NCBI GenBank assembly: GCA_040756055.1 | Contig: JBFLZR010000001.1 | Location: 499,849-563,848 of the forward strand | Direction of reading: 5' to 3' | Length of the DNA: 64,000 bases | Origin: Candidatus Zixiibacteriota bacterium | GTDB taxonomy: Bacteria; Zixibacteria; MSB-5A5; GN15; FEB-12 | Part shown: positions 42,763-51,501 of the stretch, in pieces | Position numbering within the stretch: position 1 is the first letter of the stretch | How the letters are laid out: each line of letters opens with the position of its first letter | Notes under the pieces: model-generated | Database searches by the model: none | Told to the model about the DNA's origin: nothing | What the model saw: only the letters and a program-made list of their open reading frames with translations | Position numbers and translations under genes: made by a program

Positions 42763-43737
42763 TCAAACGTGATTTCGGAGCATCATCTCTTTGGGGTGCG
42801 GGTTGAGGTAAATCTGGTCGGTCAGGTATTCGATTTGGAATTTTTCAACGAAATGTCTCAACAGAGTAATGGGGACAATCAGCGGGACAAGCTGTTTGTG
42901 GTAGTCCTCGATTACCTGGTGGAGTCTTTGCCTGTCATCGTTGTCAGCGACATTTTTTATAAACCCGGCCATATGCATAAGCACATTTGTGTTCTTGGCG
43001 GTAGTTGACTTGAATTTAAGCCCTTCCAGGAACAGAGCGCTGTACTGATCGCAAAAATCTGATGGAGTCATGTGCTTGACCGAGGCCACAAGTTTTCCGA
43101 GCAACTGATAATGTTTCGGGCTGTGAGCCAGAAGAAGATATTTGTGTATGGTATGAAACCTGACCACATCGGCTCTCTTGTAGCCATTGGAGAAAAGACT
43201 CTGCAGGCGGCTATAGGCGAAGACTCTGATTATAAAGTTCTCCCGCAAGACCGCATCGTTGAGCCTACCCTCCTCTTCCACAGGCAGTAGAGGATGGCGC
43301 TCCAGCAGGTGGCGGGCGTAAAGACCGATTGTGCGTTGGTCGGTTGCCTTACCGTCGAGAGTGTACAATTTCACCCTTTCCATTCCGCAACTTGGGGATT
43401 TAGCTTTGAGGATGTAGCCGGACAGCCTGTACTTTTCTATCTGTCTTGCTTTTCTGGCGCTGTACTGATTCATAGCCTGCGTCCAGTCCTTGCCGGTGCG
43501 GCCGCCAACCATTCTGGGGGCATCGGGTATTCCCGCCAGATGCACCGCCTCGCGTGGCACGCCCATGCCAATGTCCACTTCCGGACAGATGGGAATGAAT
43601 TCAAAATATTCGCCGAGAAGATCGGTGATGAAGCGGTCTCGTTTGTGCCCGCCATCGAACCGCACCTTCTGGCCAAGAAGACAGGTGCTGATACCGATTC
43701 GGATGGGAGCGTCTTTCTTGCCTCTTATTCTCGCCAT
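42763..43737 (-). CDS. DUF523-DUF1722 protein (YbgA-like)
   Basis: Two domains: DUF523 (about 10-155; GISTCLLGQKVRFDGGHKRD, CPEVDIGMGVPREAV, KSPSCGM) and DUF1722 (about 180-320; FHTIHKYLLLAHSPKHYQLLG). The arrangement is that of YbgA-type proteins, often found beside photolyase genes. Conserved cysteines in CLLG, CPEVDIG and SPSCG suggest a metal or redox site. Here it is the last gene of the light-response operon. DUF1722/YbgA is known to accompany LitR-type light regulators in other bacteria. Function is unproven. Confidence 0.86.
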   Translation of the reverse strand: MARIRGKKDAPIRIGISTCLLGQKVRFDGGHKRDRFITDLLGEYFEFIPICPEVDIGMGVPREAVHLAGIPDAPRMVGGRTGKDWTQAMNQYSARKARQIEKYRLSGYILKAKSPSCGMERVKLYTLDGKATDQRTIGLYARHLLERHPLLPVEEEGRLNDAVLRENFIIRVFAYSRLQSLFSNGYKRADVVRFHTIHKYLLLAHSPKHYQLLGKLVASVKHMTPSDFCDQYSALFLEGLKFKSTTAKNTNVLMHMAGFIKNVADNDDRQRLHQVIEDYHKQLVPLIVPITLLRHFVEKFQIEYLTDQIYLNPHPKEMMLRNHV

Positions 43738-43782
43738 AATTCTATTCCACCCTTGTAGTGTCGAAACAAATAGCGATGCGAC

Positions 43783-44706
43783 TCAAGCCGTGACCCCGGT
43801 GTTTATGCCCAGAGACTGAAGGTCTTCTTTTTCAAGTGCCGCGCGAGCAGCCTGTTTGAAATTCATCGGGGTGACATGAAAAATACGGCGCGCCAGATCG
43901 TCTGAGCAGACGGTTTCACTTCTTACCGATTCGATCAACGCTCTCGCCAGAGAGGCCTCTATCGGCGTTACGAGATTCACCCAGTGAGACGACAGCCAGG
44001 GTGTAAGGACCGGCACCGGGATGATAAGACGTTTCAGGCCGAGAATGCGCGCGACATCTATCAGCATCTGACGGTAGCTGAGGATATCGGCTCCGCCGAT
44101 GTCGATTGTTCGGCCGAGGGCGTCAGGCAATGTCAGACTGCTGGCAACGTAATCAAGCACATCGGCTATCGCTATCGGTTGAGTTTTGACCTGCACCCAT
44201 CTGGGACAGATCATGATCGGTAGTTTTTGAACGAGATGCTTGATCATCTCAAATGACGCCGACCCGCTCCCCACGATAACGGCCGCCCGAAGTTCGGTGA
44301 CCGCAATTTCGCTTGAACGGAGTATATCGCCAACGCGGTGACGGCTGCGAAGATGGGGTGTCTGCAGATCGGTTCGCTCACCGAGGGCTCCAAGATAAAC
44401 GATTTGCTTAATGCCGTAATGCCGCGCCACCTCGGCGACATTAGTCGCAATCTGCATATCCGTCTGCTCGAAATTTTTGTCGGGGCTGCGCATGGAGTGG
44501 ATGAGATACACGACCTTCTCGACACCGCCCATCGCCCTCATCAAAGCATCAATATCGAGCGCATTCCCGGCAAAAACTTCGTTCCTGTTACCGGTAAGGC
44601 TTCCGGGGTCGCGTACCATGCACCGCACATTATGGCCCCTCGTTAAAAGGTACGGGACCAGTCTTTGTCCCACATATCCCGATGCTCCCAGAACAAGTAC
44701 TTTCAT
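43783..44706 (-). CDS. NAD(P)-binding atypical SDR (NmrA/NDUFA9-like)
   Basis: Extended short-chain dehydrogenase-like protein with the Rossmann motif VLGASGYVGQRLVPYL at the N-terminus and a VVYLIHSM segment that lacks the YxxxK catalytic pair, as in atypical SDRs such as NmrA and the complex I NDUFA9 group. Length 307 aa. The start overlaps the SRPBCC gene stop by 4 bp, so they are coupled. Its place in a photolyase operon is common in LitR regulons. It may bind NAD(P) as a sensor or reduce an unknown compound. Confidence 0.83.
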   Translation of the reverse strand: MKVLVLGASGYVGQRLVPYLLTRGHNVRCMVRDPGSLTGNRNEVFAGNALDIDALMRAMGGVEKVVYLIHSMRSPDKNFEQTDMQIATNVAEVARHYGIKQIVYLGALGERTDLQTPHLRSRHRVGDILRSSEIAVTELRAAVIVGSGSASFEMIKHLVQKLPIMICPRWVQVKTQPIAIADVLDYVASSLTLPDALGRTIDIGGADILSYRQMLIDVARILGLKRLIIPVPVLTPWLSSHWVNLVTPIEASLARALIESVRSETVCSDDLARRIFHVTPMNFKQAARAALEKEDLQSLGINTGVTA

Positions 44707-45212
44707 GAAGCCTTTACCTTTTTGTCTGCCGTATCGGCGCCCGCCTCACGCGACGAACTGCTACGGAATATCGCTTCAATTGCCTTCGCACGAAAGTCAA
44801 AAATGTAGTCCAGCTGTCGCCTCACCCAAAACCGACGGACCAGCCTTCCGATCCACCCCAATGGCAGGGCGTAGCGAACCTCGTCGCGCATTATCGTTCC
44901 CTGCGTTGTCTTTTCGAAAGTGTGAGTGTGGTGCCAGTAGCTGTATGGCCCCTTAAGGGCAACATCGGTGAATCTGTGAGGGGGATCGTAACTTGTGATT
45001 AGAGTGGTCCATCTTATGGGAAAGCCCATCGGGCGGATAGTATAGTCCAGAACCGCTCCGGGGTGCATGGGAATTGGTCCGGGAGTCAGAATTACAAAGC
45101 CGACTGAGGATGGGGTTATTTTCTCGAGATTTTCCGGGCGCTCGAAGAACGAGAACGCCTCCTCAATGGGCCGCGCTATTATTTGTTCGCGTCTCAAAGT
45201 ATATATTTTCAC
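44703..45212 (-). CDS. SRPBCC (START/polyketide-cyclase-like) ligand-binding protein
   Basis: A single SRPBCC domain of about 150 residues: EEAFSFFERPENLEKITPS at the start, YDPPHRFTDVALKGPYSYWHHTHTFE in the middle and the long C-terminal helix (RRFWVRRQLDYIFDFRAKAI). Such proteins bind hydrophobic ligands. The gene overlaps the photolyase stop by 4 bp and the SDR start by 4 bp. An SRPBCC next to an SDR and a photolyase is a recurring trio in light-controlled operons. Ligand unknown. Confidence 0.85.
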   Translation of the reverse strand: MKIYTLRREQIIARPIEEAFSFFERPENLEKITPSSVGFVILTPGPIPMHPGAVLDYTIRPMGFPIRWTTLITSYDPPHRFTDVALKGPYSYWHHTHTFEKTTQGTIMRDEVRYALPLGWIGRLVRRFWVRRQLDYIFDFRAKAIEAIFRSSSSREAGADTADKKVKAS

Positions 45213-46567
45213 CCGGCAGCCCCCGTTTTGTGGCGGTTTATATACGTAACTATGTCAAATTTGCGGTTTGCTCCGCTGTAGCTCATGTAGCGTACCTTGC
45301 CGAAAATCTCGTGCTCGAACCACGGGCGGTCATGTACGCCACCTATCGACCACGCAATTCCAGTGTAACCGTTGGGGTCGCAGCCGTCAAGCTCATATTT
45401 GTCGTTTAGGTAGATAGCGGTATCCAGGGCCTTCTCGGGCGAGATGGTCCACTCAAGAATCTTTTTGGCCCAGTACATACGCATGTAACCGTGCATCTTG
45501 CCGCGCGTTACCATCTCTGTCTGTGCCGCGTTCCACAGTTCATCATGGGTTTGTGCCCGCTCCAATTGATTGGGCGAGTAGAGGTAGGGGCGTGGATCCG
45601 ACCGGTGTTCATCGAGAGATCCTCTGGCCCAGGCCGGGAAACCTGCGAAAGAGTCATAAGACTCATTGTAAAGACAGAAATTGTCGGCAAGCTCACGCCG
45701 AACAATGAGCTCCTCCAAAAAGGCCTCTTGCGATTTTATGTCTGTGGCGCGCAATTGTGTCTCGATAGCGACCCGCTGGGAGGATATTTGACCGAAGTGC
45801 AGGTAGGGGGAAAGATCCGATTGAACTTTCATCGAGGCATCGTTCCGATACTGATGATAATCGGGTAGCCTTTTTTTCAGGAATGTGTTCAGGGTCGCTT
45901 TGGCCCTTTTTTCTCCCGGCAGCGATACAGGATCCGACAGAGCACTGTCGTATGCCGGTGTGAGTCCCCGCGATAGTCGCGGCACGGGTGTGCTCACGGC
46001 ATACGGATGTTTTTTTAACTGCGGGAACCCGGTGAGAAGCTCTTTGATGTGCCGATTGATTTTAGGGCGAAAAGTATAGGCCGCATACTCCTGCTTCGGT
46101 GAGGCTATCCAGGCCGGGACAATGTTGTGTGCGTCCACTTCATATAAGGGCAGCACTGCTTTATCGGCAAGAGACGATTTCCAGGCGCGACTTTCACGCA
46201 GGGGTGAAAAATCGGTGACCAGCAGACCCGGCTGAATCATGCCGATCAATTTCAATAATTCGGAAGGTTTATCAACGTCTGATAGGAAAAATGTGATGTT
46301 CAGTTTCTGAAGTTCGGTTTCAACCTGCTTGAGACCCTCGAGTGAGAAAGCGAGTTGTCGCCGGCTTATTCTGGGATAATCGAGCTTGGGAGCGCCAATT
46401 ACTATCATGGGGCGCTTCAAATCAAGGGCACGTTGTTGCGCAAATAGGAGTGCCCAATTGTCGGTAACCCTCTGGTCGCGACACATTAAGCAGGCAACCG
46501 GTCCTTCTGCCGGGGGAGCCTCTCTGAGCGCCCGAACTCTTCTTTCATCAATTCGCAACTGATTCAT
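45209..46567 (-). CDS. phr: class II CPD photolyase
   Basis: Light-driven flavoenzyme repairing cyclobutane pyrimidine dimers. The N-terminal domain starts VACLMCRDQRVTDNWALLFAQ, typical of class II enzymes. The C-terminal FAD-binding part shows LSPYLHFGQISSQRVA, ELIVRRELADNFC, MHGYMRMYWAKKILEW and DPNGYTGIAWSIGGVHDRPW, all class II hallmarks. Length 452 aa is normal. It is second in the operon, 30 bp behind the CarH-like regulator, which fits light-induced DNA repair. Confidence 0.95.
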   Translation of the reverse strand: MNQLRIDERRVRALREAPPAEGPVACLMCRDQRVTDNWALLFAQQRALDLKRPMIVIGAPKLDYPRISRRQLAFSLEGLKQVETELQKLNITFFLSDVDKPSELLKLIGMIQPGLLVTDFSPLRESRAWKSSLADKAVLPLYEVDAHNIVPAWIASPKQEYAAYTFRPKINRHIKELLTGFPQLKKHPYAVSTPVPRLSRGLTPAYDSALSDPVSLPGEKRAKATLNTFLKKRLPDYHQYRNDASMKVQSDLSPYLHFGQISSQRVAIETQLRATDIKSQEAFLEELIVRRELADNFCLYNESYDSFAGFPAWARGSLDEHRSDPRPYLYSPNQLERAQTHDELWNAAQTEMVTRGKMHGYMRMYWAKKILEWTISPEKALDTAIYLNDKYELDGCDPNGYTGIAWSIGGVHDRPWFEHEIFGKVRYMSYSGANRKFDIVTYINRHKTGAAG

Positions 46568-46597
46568 GATCTATCTCTTTATGTCTGTAAATACCAC

Positions 46598-47536
46598 TCA
46601 ATGAAAAACCTTCCTGCTTTCTCTTAGTTCAATTAGCCGCCGACGAAAGTCCGCCAGATCGGTGACCGTGACGGCGCCAATCTCATCAAGCACCGGCTTG
46701 AGGGCATTGGAGGCTCTGCCCCCGGCTATCAGGCTTACGTTATCAGGCAATAAACGACGGAGTTTTTTTAGTTCCAGCAAAAGGCGAGGGTCATCGCCGG
46801 GATAGACTACACTCAGCGCCACGGCACTGGCTTGTTTCTGCTTGACCGATGATGCAATCTCCTCGGCGGGCAAATCCGGACCCAGATAAAGCGAGCGCCA
46901 TCCGAGCGATGTTGCCATCACCGAGGCGATCAGCGCCCCCAGCTCGTGGTGCTGACCGGATGGTGTGGTGGTCAGTAGCAGGGGAGAACGACGGTCACTC
47001 TTTTGCGAGAGCACCATGCTGCCAAGCAAAGATCGTATAACCGATGATGCCAGATGTTCGTGCGCTATTTTGAGATCGCCGCTAAACCACGACTCGCCCG
47101 TCCTTTCCAATAAAGGGGCAAGTACCTTTTCCAGGAAAGCCGCTTGTCCGAGGTCAGTAGAAGCGGCAAGCAAGGTTGTCTCCAGAGAAGCCGAGTCAAA
47201 ATCAAAAATGGCACGCTGACCGGCGTTGATATAGTCATCGGCCGATTTCTCGTTTGGCATTCCAATGGCAGGCGTCTGCGTCAGCGGTCCGTTACTATCG
47301 AGCAATTCCGAAAGTTCCTCGTCGGTCAATCGCGCTACCTGGCTGATAGTTTCACCCGCGGCGGTCGCTTGTCTCAACAAAGATAAACGAAGAATATCGC
47401 TGTCGGTGTACAACCTTCTGCCCGATTCGGTTCGATCCGGCGTCACCGCCCCATACCTTCGCTCCCACATCCTTATTAATTGTGGGGAGAGGCCCGTTTT
47501 TTTCGCAACCACTCTTATTGTGTGTTTATGTTCCAT
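46598..47536 (-). CDS. carH: CarH/LitR-type MerR regulator with cobalamin-binding domain
   Basis: Predicted AdoCbl-dependent light-sensing repressor. The MerR helix-turn-helix is at about 5-75 (IRMWERRYGAVTPDRTESGRRLY). The four-helix cap contains the Wx9EH motif, W150 with E160 and H161. The B12 domain has Q195-x-H197-x-x-G200, the lower-ligand His with Gln in place of the usual Glu/Asp. In darkness AdoCbl drives tetramer formation and DNA binding; light breaks the Co-C bond (family knowledge). It heads a photolyase operon. Three direct repeats 170 bp upstream are the probable binding site. The residue after W150 is Phe, discussed in findings. Confidence 0.9.
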   Translation of the reverse strand: MEHKHTIRVVAKKTGLSPQLIRMWERRYGAVTPDRTESGRRLYTDSDILRLSLLRQATAAGETISQVARLTDEELSELLDSNGPLTQTPAIGMPNEKSADDYINAGQRAIFDFDSASLETTLLAASTDLGQAAFLEKVLAPLLERTGESWFSGDLKIAHEHLASSVIRSLLGSMVLSQKSDRRSPLLLTTTPSGQHHELGALIASVMATSLGWRSLYLGPDLPAEEIASSVKQKQASAVALSVVYPGDDPRLLLELKKLRRLLPDNVSLIAGGRASNALKPVLDEIGAVTVTDLADFRRRLIELRESRKVFH

Positions 47537-47706
47537 CGAACTCTCTGCCCTATGTTAATATTTTGTTTAACTTATCAACATCTGAAATGTCTAATTTGTT
47601 TCCATAATATCAACTTTTTAATAGTCGGCCGGTATCTTTGGACAGATAGAACCTGTTGTTGTATAGTCGTTTGCGCCTACGCGAGCCGTCGCGCCCCCAA
47701 AAACAT

Positions 47707-47739
47707 ACAAAATTTATACAAAAATGGAACAAATTTGGT
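47707..47739. promoter_or_regulatory. three 11-bp direct repeats, candidate CarH operator
   Basis: The word ACAAA begins at 47707, 47718 and 47729, exactly 11 bp apart (units ACAAAATTTAT, ACAAAAATGGA, ACAAATTTGGT). Known CarH-DNA complexes bind three tandem 11-bp direct repeats. The array lies in the 263-bp gap between carH and the divergent gene at 47800, overlapping weak -35/-10-like elements for leftward transcription. Spacing is seen directly; the binding assignment is inference from the family. Confidence 0.68.
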
Positions 47740-47799
47740 ACGGTTTCTGGTTGTATAGTCTAAACAAAACGAGAAACCTAAGAACAAAGGAGAAATGAA

Positions 47800-48021
47800 A
47801 TGAAGAGTATGGATGTAATCGTAGCAGTGCTGCTGGTAGTCGGCGGTTTGAATTGGGGACTGGTTGGGATCTTGAAATTTGATCTGGTGGCGACCATTTT
47901 TGGCAGCGGTTCACTCCTTGCGAATATTGTCTACTCGTTGGTCGGTATTTCAGCTCTTTACCAGGCGATGCAGTGGAAGGCTATCCAGCGCCGCTGGATG
48001 CCGTCCGCTTCCAGAGCTTAA
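47800..48021 (+). CDS. DUF378 small membrane protein (73 aa)
   Basis: Two hydrophobic helices with the DUF378 signature VVGGLNWGLVGILKFDLV and YSLVGISALY. Such short proteins are widespread and uncharacterised. A strong AAAGGAG site precedes the ATG. It is divergent from carH and lies just downstream of the repeat array, so it could be under the same light control. The lipoprotein gene follows after 56 bp. Confidence 0.88.
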   Translation: MKSMDVIVAVLLVVGGLNWGLVGILKFDLVATIFGSGSLLANIVYSLVGISALYQAMQWKAIQRRWMPSASRA

Positions 48022-48077
48022 TCGGTTCGAATGACAAAACCAAGGTAGTAAACAAACAAGAAGAATAGGAGATAACA

Positions 48078-48785
48078 ATGAGAAAACACTTACGCCATTT
48101 GCCCCTGGTTGGGATGCTGCTAGCTGTCCCTATATTAACCGTCTCGTGCAGTGACGACGACGACAGCAATCCGGTGCTCAGCACCCCCGCGCCGACTGCC
48201 AATGTCATTATAGTCCACGCGTCGCCCGATGCTCCCGGGGTTGATATCGTGGTCGACAATGGAGCCCCGGCGGTTGAGGATTTGGAGTTTCTACAGAATA
48301 CCGGTTACGTGGCCTTGAATTCAGGTACACGAAACGTGAAAGTCAACGTTGCTAATTCCACTACGACTGTGATCAACGCCGACTTGAACCTCAGCCCTAA
48401 TGTCAACTACTCGGTTTTCGCAGTCAACTCGGTGGCAAACATTGAGCCGCTGGTTCTGGTGGATGATCTCTCGGCGCCTGCCGCAGGCAAAGCACATGTG
48501 CGTTTCGTACATCTTTCGCCCGATGCTCCGTCGGTTGATGTTGCTTTAGCCGGTGGCGGAGCGGTGGTTTTCGGCAATGTCGCGTTTAAGGAGTTTCTTG
48601 GCTTCACACCGCTTGATGCCGGTACCTACAACCTTGAGGTGCGTGTGGCCGGTACCGCGACTGTCGCTCTACCCCTGCCGGGTATAACCCTCCAGGCAGG
48701 TAAGATATACACCGTCTTTGCCAAAGGCTTCTTGTCCGGAACCGGTTCCCAGGCCCTCGGTGCGGAGATAATTGTCAACAACTAA
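48078..48785 (+). CDS. DUF4397 lipoprotein
   Basis: Lipoprotein signal with lipobox VSC near residue 24, followed by an acidic SDDDDS stretch. Two DUF4397 units of about 100 residues: the repeat hallmark VIIVHASPDAPGVDIVVDN recurs as VRFVHLSPDAPSVDVALAG. Predicted beta-sandwich surface protein of unknown role. An ideal GGAGAT site lies before the ATG. A strong intrinsic terminator follows. Confidence 0.88.
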   Translation: MRKHLRHLPLVGMLLAVPILTVSCSDDDDSNPVLSTPAPTANVIIVHASPDAPGVDIVVDNGAPAVEDLEFLQNTGYVALNSGTRNVKVNVANSTTTVINADLNLSPNVNYSVFAVNSVANIEPLVLVDDLSAPAAGKAHVRFVHLSPDAPSVDVALAGGGAVVFGNVAFKEFLGFTPLDAGTYNLEVRVAGTATVALPLPGITLQAGKIYTVFAKGFLSGTGSQALGAEIIVNN

Positions 48786-48839
48786 ACAACGATACACAAG
48801 AGTCCGCAACCCCTTTGACCATTTGACCAACCGCAATTC

Positions 48840-48879
48840 GACGGTCGGTTCGAAAGAACCGGCCGTCGTTTTCTTTTTT
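48840..48879 (+). terminator. strong intrinsic terminator
   Basis: A 12-bp stem (GACGGTCGGTTC with GAACCGGCCGTC, one G-T pair), GAAA loop, then GTTTTCTTTTTT. It closes the DUF378/DUF4397 transcript. Confidence 0.9.
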
Positions 48880-49012
48880 CGTTAACATCGGTATCTCTAT
48901 TTTCCACAGGCCAGAGTAACCGAGCCAGCTGATTCAGTAAACAGAACAATTCCGTCGGTTTTTCGTCTAATAAACCATAGACTGAGATAATCCAACCCGC
49001 AGGGAGATATCA

Positions 49013-49882
49013 ATGACCTGTCATTGTGAATTTTTGTCCGAAGAGAAGTTTCCGCAGATTGCCGGAACCTTCGATGAGGCCTTTGCCGACTATTATCAGA
49101 AATCCACACGCAAGGCCGAAACGTGGCTATTTAATCGCGCGGCAAAGAACGGTGTGGAATGGGATTACAGCGTGGGGGCGTTCGATGGCGAGAGAATGGT
49201 TGGGATCACGCTGATTGGGATCAGTGAGTGGATGGGAAAGCTCGCGGCTTTCGATGCCGGCACCGGCATTGTGCCGGATTATCGCGGTCGTGGTCTCGCC
49301 GCCGAGATGTTCCAACTGGCTGTGCCGAAACTAAAGCAACGGGGAGTGACAAAATTCCTTCTTGAGGTTCTTCAGGTCAACGAACCGGCCATCAAAGCGT
49401 ATCAGAAAAGCGGCTTTAAAATCACACGTGAGTTCGATTGTCTGGGTCTGAAGAAGGAGACATTTTCGGTAGAGGCCAATCCGAAACTGTCTGTTGAGAT
49501 AAAGCCGTTGCGCAAAGACCGGGTGGCGCAACTGGCGCCATTCGCCGACTGGCAGCCATCGTGGGAGAACATGTTCAGTTCGATAGAGAGAATTCCCGAC
49601 GATGTTGTCATAAACGGGGCGTTTCTGGACGGTGAGTTAGTCGGGGCGATTGGCTATTATCCTCTACTGAATTGGATTGTGACGCTGGTGGTCAAACCCG
49701 AATACCGTAGACAGGGGACAGCCACCTACCTGCTCAAAGATTTTGTCGACAACTTTGACCGCGATATCGCCCAGATAAATCTTGTCAATGTTGATCGTTC
49801 CGATAGCGGCATGCTGGCCTTTCTTGAGAGGATGGGATTTGAGAGCTTCACCTCGCAGTATGAGATGGAGCTGGAGTTGTGA
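49013..49882 (+). CDS. tandem GNAT-domain acetyltransferase (289 aa)
   Basis: First GNAT domain (about 1-150) has FDAGTGIVPDYRGRGLAAEMF and LQVNEPAIKAYQKSGFKITREF. The second half (about 170-289) is a further GNAT-like domain with LVVKPEYRRQGTATYLL and MLAFLERMGFESF. Both acetyl-CoA loops look intact, which differs from many tandem GNATs where one half is degenerate. GGGAGA precedes the ATG. No informative neighbours. Confidence 0.85.
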   Translation: MTCHCEFLSEEKFPQIAGTFDEAFADYYQKSTRKAETWLFNRAAKNGVEWDYSVGAFDGERMVGITLIGISEWMGKLAAFDAGTGIVPDYRGRGLAAEMFQLAVPKLKQRGVTKFLLEVLQVNEPAIKAYQKSGFKITREFDCLGLKKETFSVEANPKLSVEIKPLRKDRVAQLAPFADWQPSWENMFSSIERIPDDVVINGAFLDGELVGAIGYYPLLNWIVTLVVKPEYRRQGTATYLLKDFVDNFDRDIAQINLVNVDRSDSGMLAFLERMGFESFTSQYEMELEL

Positions 49883-50003
49883 CCTAAGAGATTAGCCCGG
49901 GAAGTTTCCGGTTCTCCGTGCCATTGCCAATCAATTTCTTGTTGATGAACCCTGGCGCTGTCATTAAGTTGTGCCAGGGTTTCTTCATCGCGGAGGTAGT
50001 GTC

Positions 50004-51116
50004 ATGAAAGCCTTTACTTGTTTTCTCGCATCAGTCGTCTTAGCACTTACATCGGGCGTTTTCGCAGACGACAACAGCGACTCTACAATTCCTAATTTCA
50101 ACGATGGTCCCCACGTGTACTGGCACGACGATTCCACTGTCACCATACTCTATTATTGTAACGAAACGGTCGACAGCCAGACAGTAACTATCGGAACGGC
50201 GCTGAGCTTCGGCGGTTTTTGCGATGATTCCCTTACGGAGTACCTGATTACCACCGGAGACAGACCGGCGGAGACGCAAATTGTTGAGGGAGCTTCAAGA
50301 ATTATGGCTCTGAGCGACATTCATGGCGAATATGAGTATCTCGTTGATATCCTTCAAAAGAGCGGTGCCATCGATGAGAACCTTCGCTGGAGTTGGGGAG
50401 ATGGTCACCTGGTTATCGATGGCGACATATTCGATCGCGGCGATATGGTCACGGAATGTCTGTGGCTGGTTTATGGCCTTCAGCAGCAGGCGAGAGCGGC
50501 GGAGGGCGAAGTGCACTTTGTTCTGGGCAATCATGAGTTGATGGTGATGCGCGGCGACAACAGATATGTAAATGATAAGTACATCGAGGGAATCTGTCGC
50601 AAGACGAGAATCAAACACGAAGACCTCTTCGGACCCGACATGGAACTCGGGCGATGGCTCCGGCGGCAGCCCACTCTGCTCAAAATAAACGACATACTTT
50701 TCGTGCACGGAGGCATATCACCCTCGCTATTGAATCGCAGTCTGGATATTGCGGCTATTAATGATGAGACCTGTCGCGGTTTCGATCTACGCTCCTCACA
50801 GTTGGCTTTCGACCAACCGGCTCGGTTCCTTTTCGGCGGCGAAGGCCCCTTTTGGTACCGTGGTTTTCATTACGCAATGGATGATGATTACGCGATGGCT
50901 ACTCCTGACGGAATTGACAGCATCCTCTCCTATTTTGGTGTTTCAGCCGTTGTTGTCGGGCACACTCAGGTTGACAGCGTCATGGGGCTATTTGAAAACC
51001 GCGTGTTTGCTATAGATGTACCTTTTGAGGATATTTATTCGCTTGAAGCCCTGCTTTGGGAGGATGGGAAATTCTTCCGGGTGAGCGGTTCGGGTGAAAA
51101 GATGTTGCTAAAATAG
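50004..51116 (+). CDS. secreted PPP-type metallophosphoesterase (Shelph-like)
   Basis: Signal peptide from ATG 50004 (GGAGGT site at good spacing), then a binuclear-metal phosphoesterase domain: DIHGEYEYL, DGDIFDRGDMVTE, LGNHELM, FVHGGISP and VVGHTQVDS. This is the order of PPP-family Ser/Thr or Tyr phosphatases, and the secreted bacterial form resembles Shewanella-like phosphatases. An N-terminal beta region of about 100 residues precedes the catalytic core. Substrate unknown. Confidence 0.87.
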   Translation: MKAFTCFLASVVLALTSGVFADDNSDSTIPNFNDGPHVYWHDDSTVTILYYCNETVDSQTVTIGTALSFGGFCDDSLTEYLITTGDRPAETQIVEGASRIMALSDIHGEYEYLVDILQKSGAIDENLRWSWGDGHLVIDGDIFDRGDMVTECLWLVYGLQQQARAAEGEVHFVLGNHELMVMRGDNRYVNDKYIEGICRKTRIKHEDLFGPDMELGRWLRRQPTLLKINDILFVHGGISPSLLNRSLDIAAINDETCRGFDLRSSQLAFDQPARFLFGGEGPFWYRGFHYAMDDDYAMATPDGIDSILSYFGVSAVVVGHTQVDSVMGLFENRVFAIDVPFEDIYSLEALLWEDGKFFRVSGSGEKMLLK

Positions 51117-51342
51117 GCTTCTCCTCAGAAATCTCTCCAATATCTTTTTTTTCAGGCAAAATTCCGGCTGGCTTTGCTTTGATCGTCATCTGGACTAAGT
51201 TGTGATATTACAATGCCTTAATCAGTCCACGGCGGCTGCCTGTTCTTTTGTGCTTTGACGGCACAAATTGTGGTAAATCCCGACTGTATAAATCGATTTT
51301 TTGTAACTTGCCGGAACTTTACCCGTATATCTGAACTGACAC

Positions 51343-51408
51343 GACCCCGGGGTCAACACCTGGCAAAGAAATTTGCTTCGAGCGGAGAGAACCAGGACAT
51401 AGTCCTGG
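51343..51408 (+). other. structured leader before the DUF5916 gene
   Basis: The 385-bp gap 51117-51501 has no supported gene. It contains a perfect palindrome GACCCCGGGGTC (51343-51354), a GCAAA-GAAA-TTTGC hairpin (about 51363-51376) and a CCAGGAC-ATA-GTCCTGG hairpin (51392-51408). The segment CCTGG at 51359-51363 could pair instead with CCAGG at 51392-51396, giving two exclusive folds. It does not match a riboswitch class that I recognise. Confidence 0.35.
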
Positions 51409-51501
51409 CGACAAATTGCGGTTGAACTGTCAGGAGAAAAGGCCGGAAGAACCAATAAAGGTTAGTTGGGTGATAGAAGGCCATAAAGTTAAGGGGTCCA
51501 A

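Noticed and set aside
42588-42806. 72-residue frame in the gap upstream of the MBL gene
   Set aside because: No ribosome site and no resemblance; it overlaps the DUF1722 gene end.
51343-51408. Glycine or cyclic-di-GMP riboswitch
   Set aside because: The GGAGAG and GGCAAA words are present, but order, spacing and surrounding stems do not fit either consensus.
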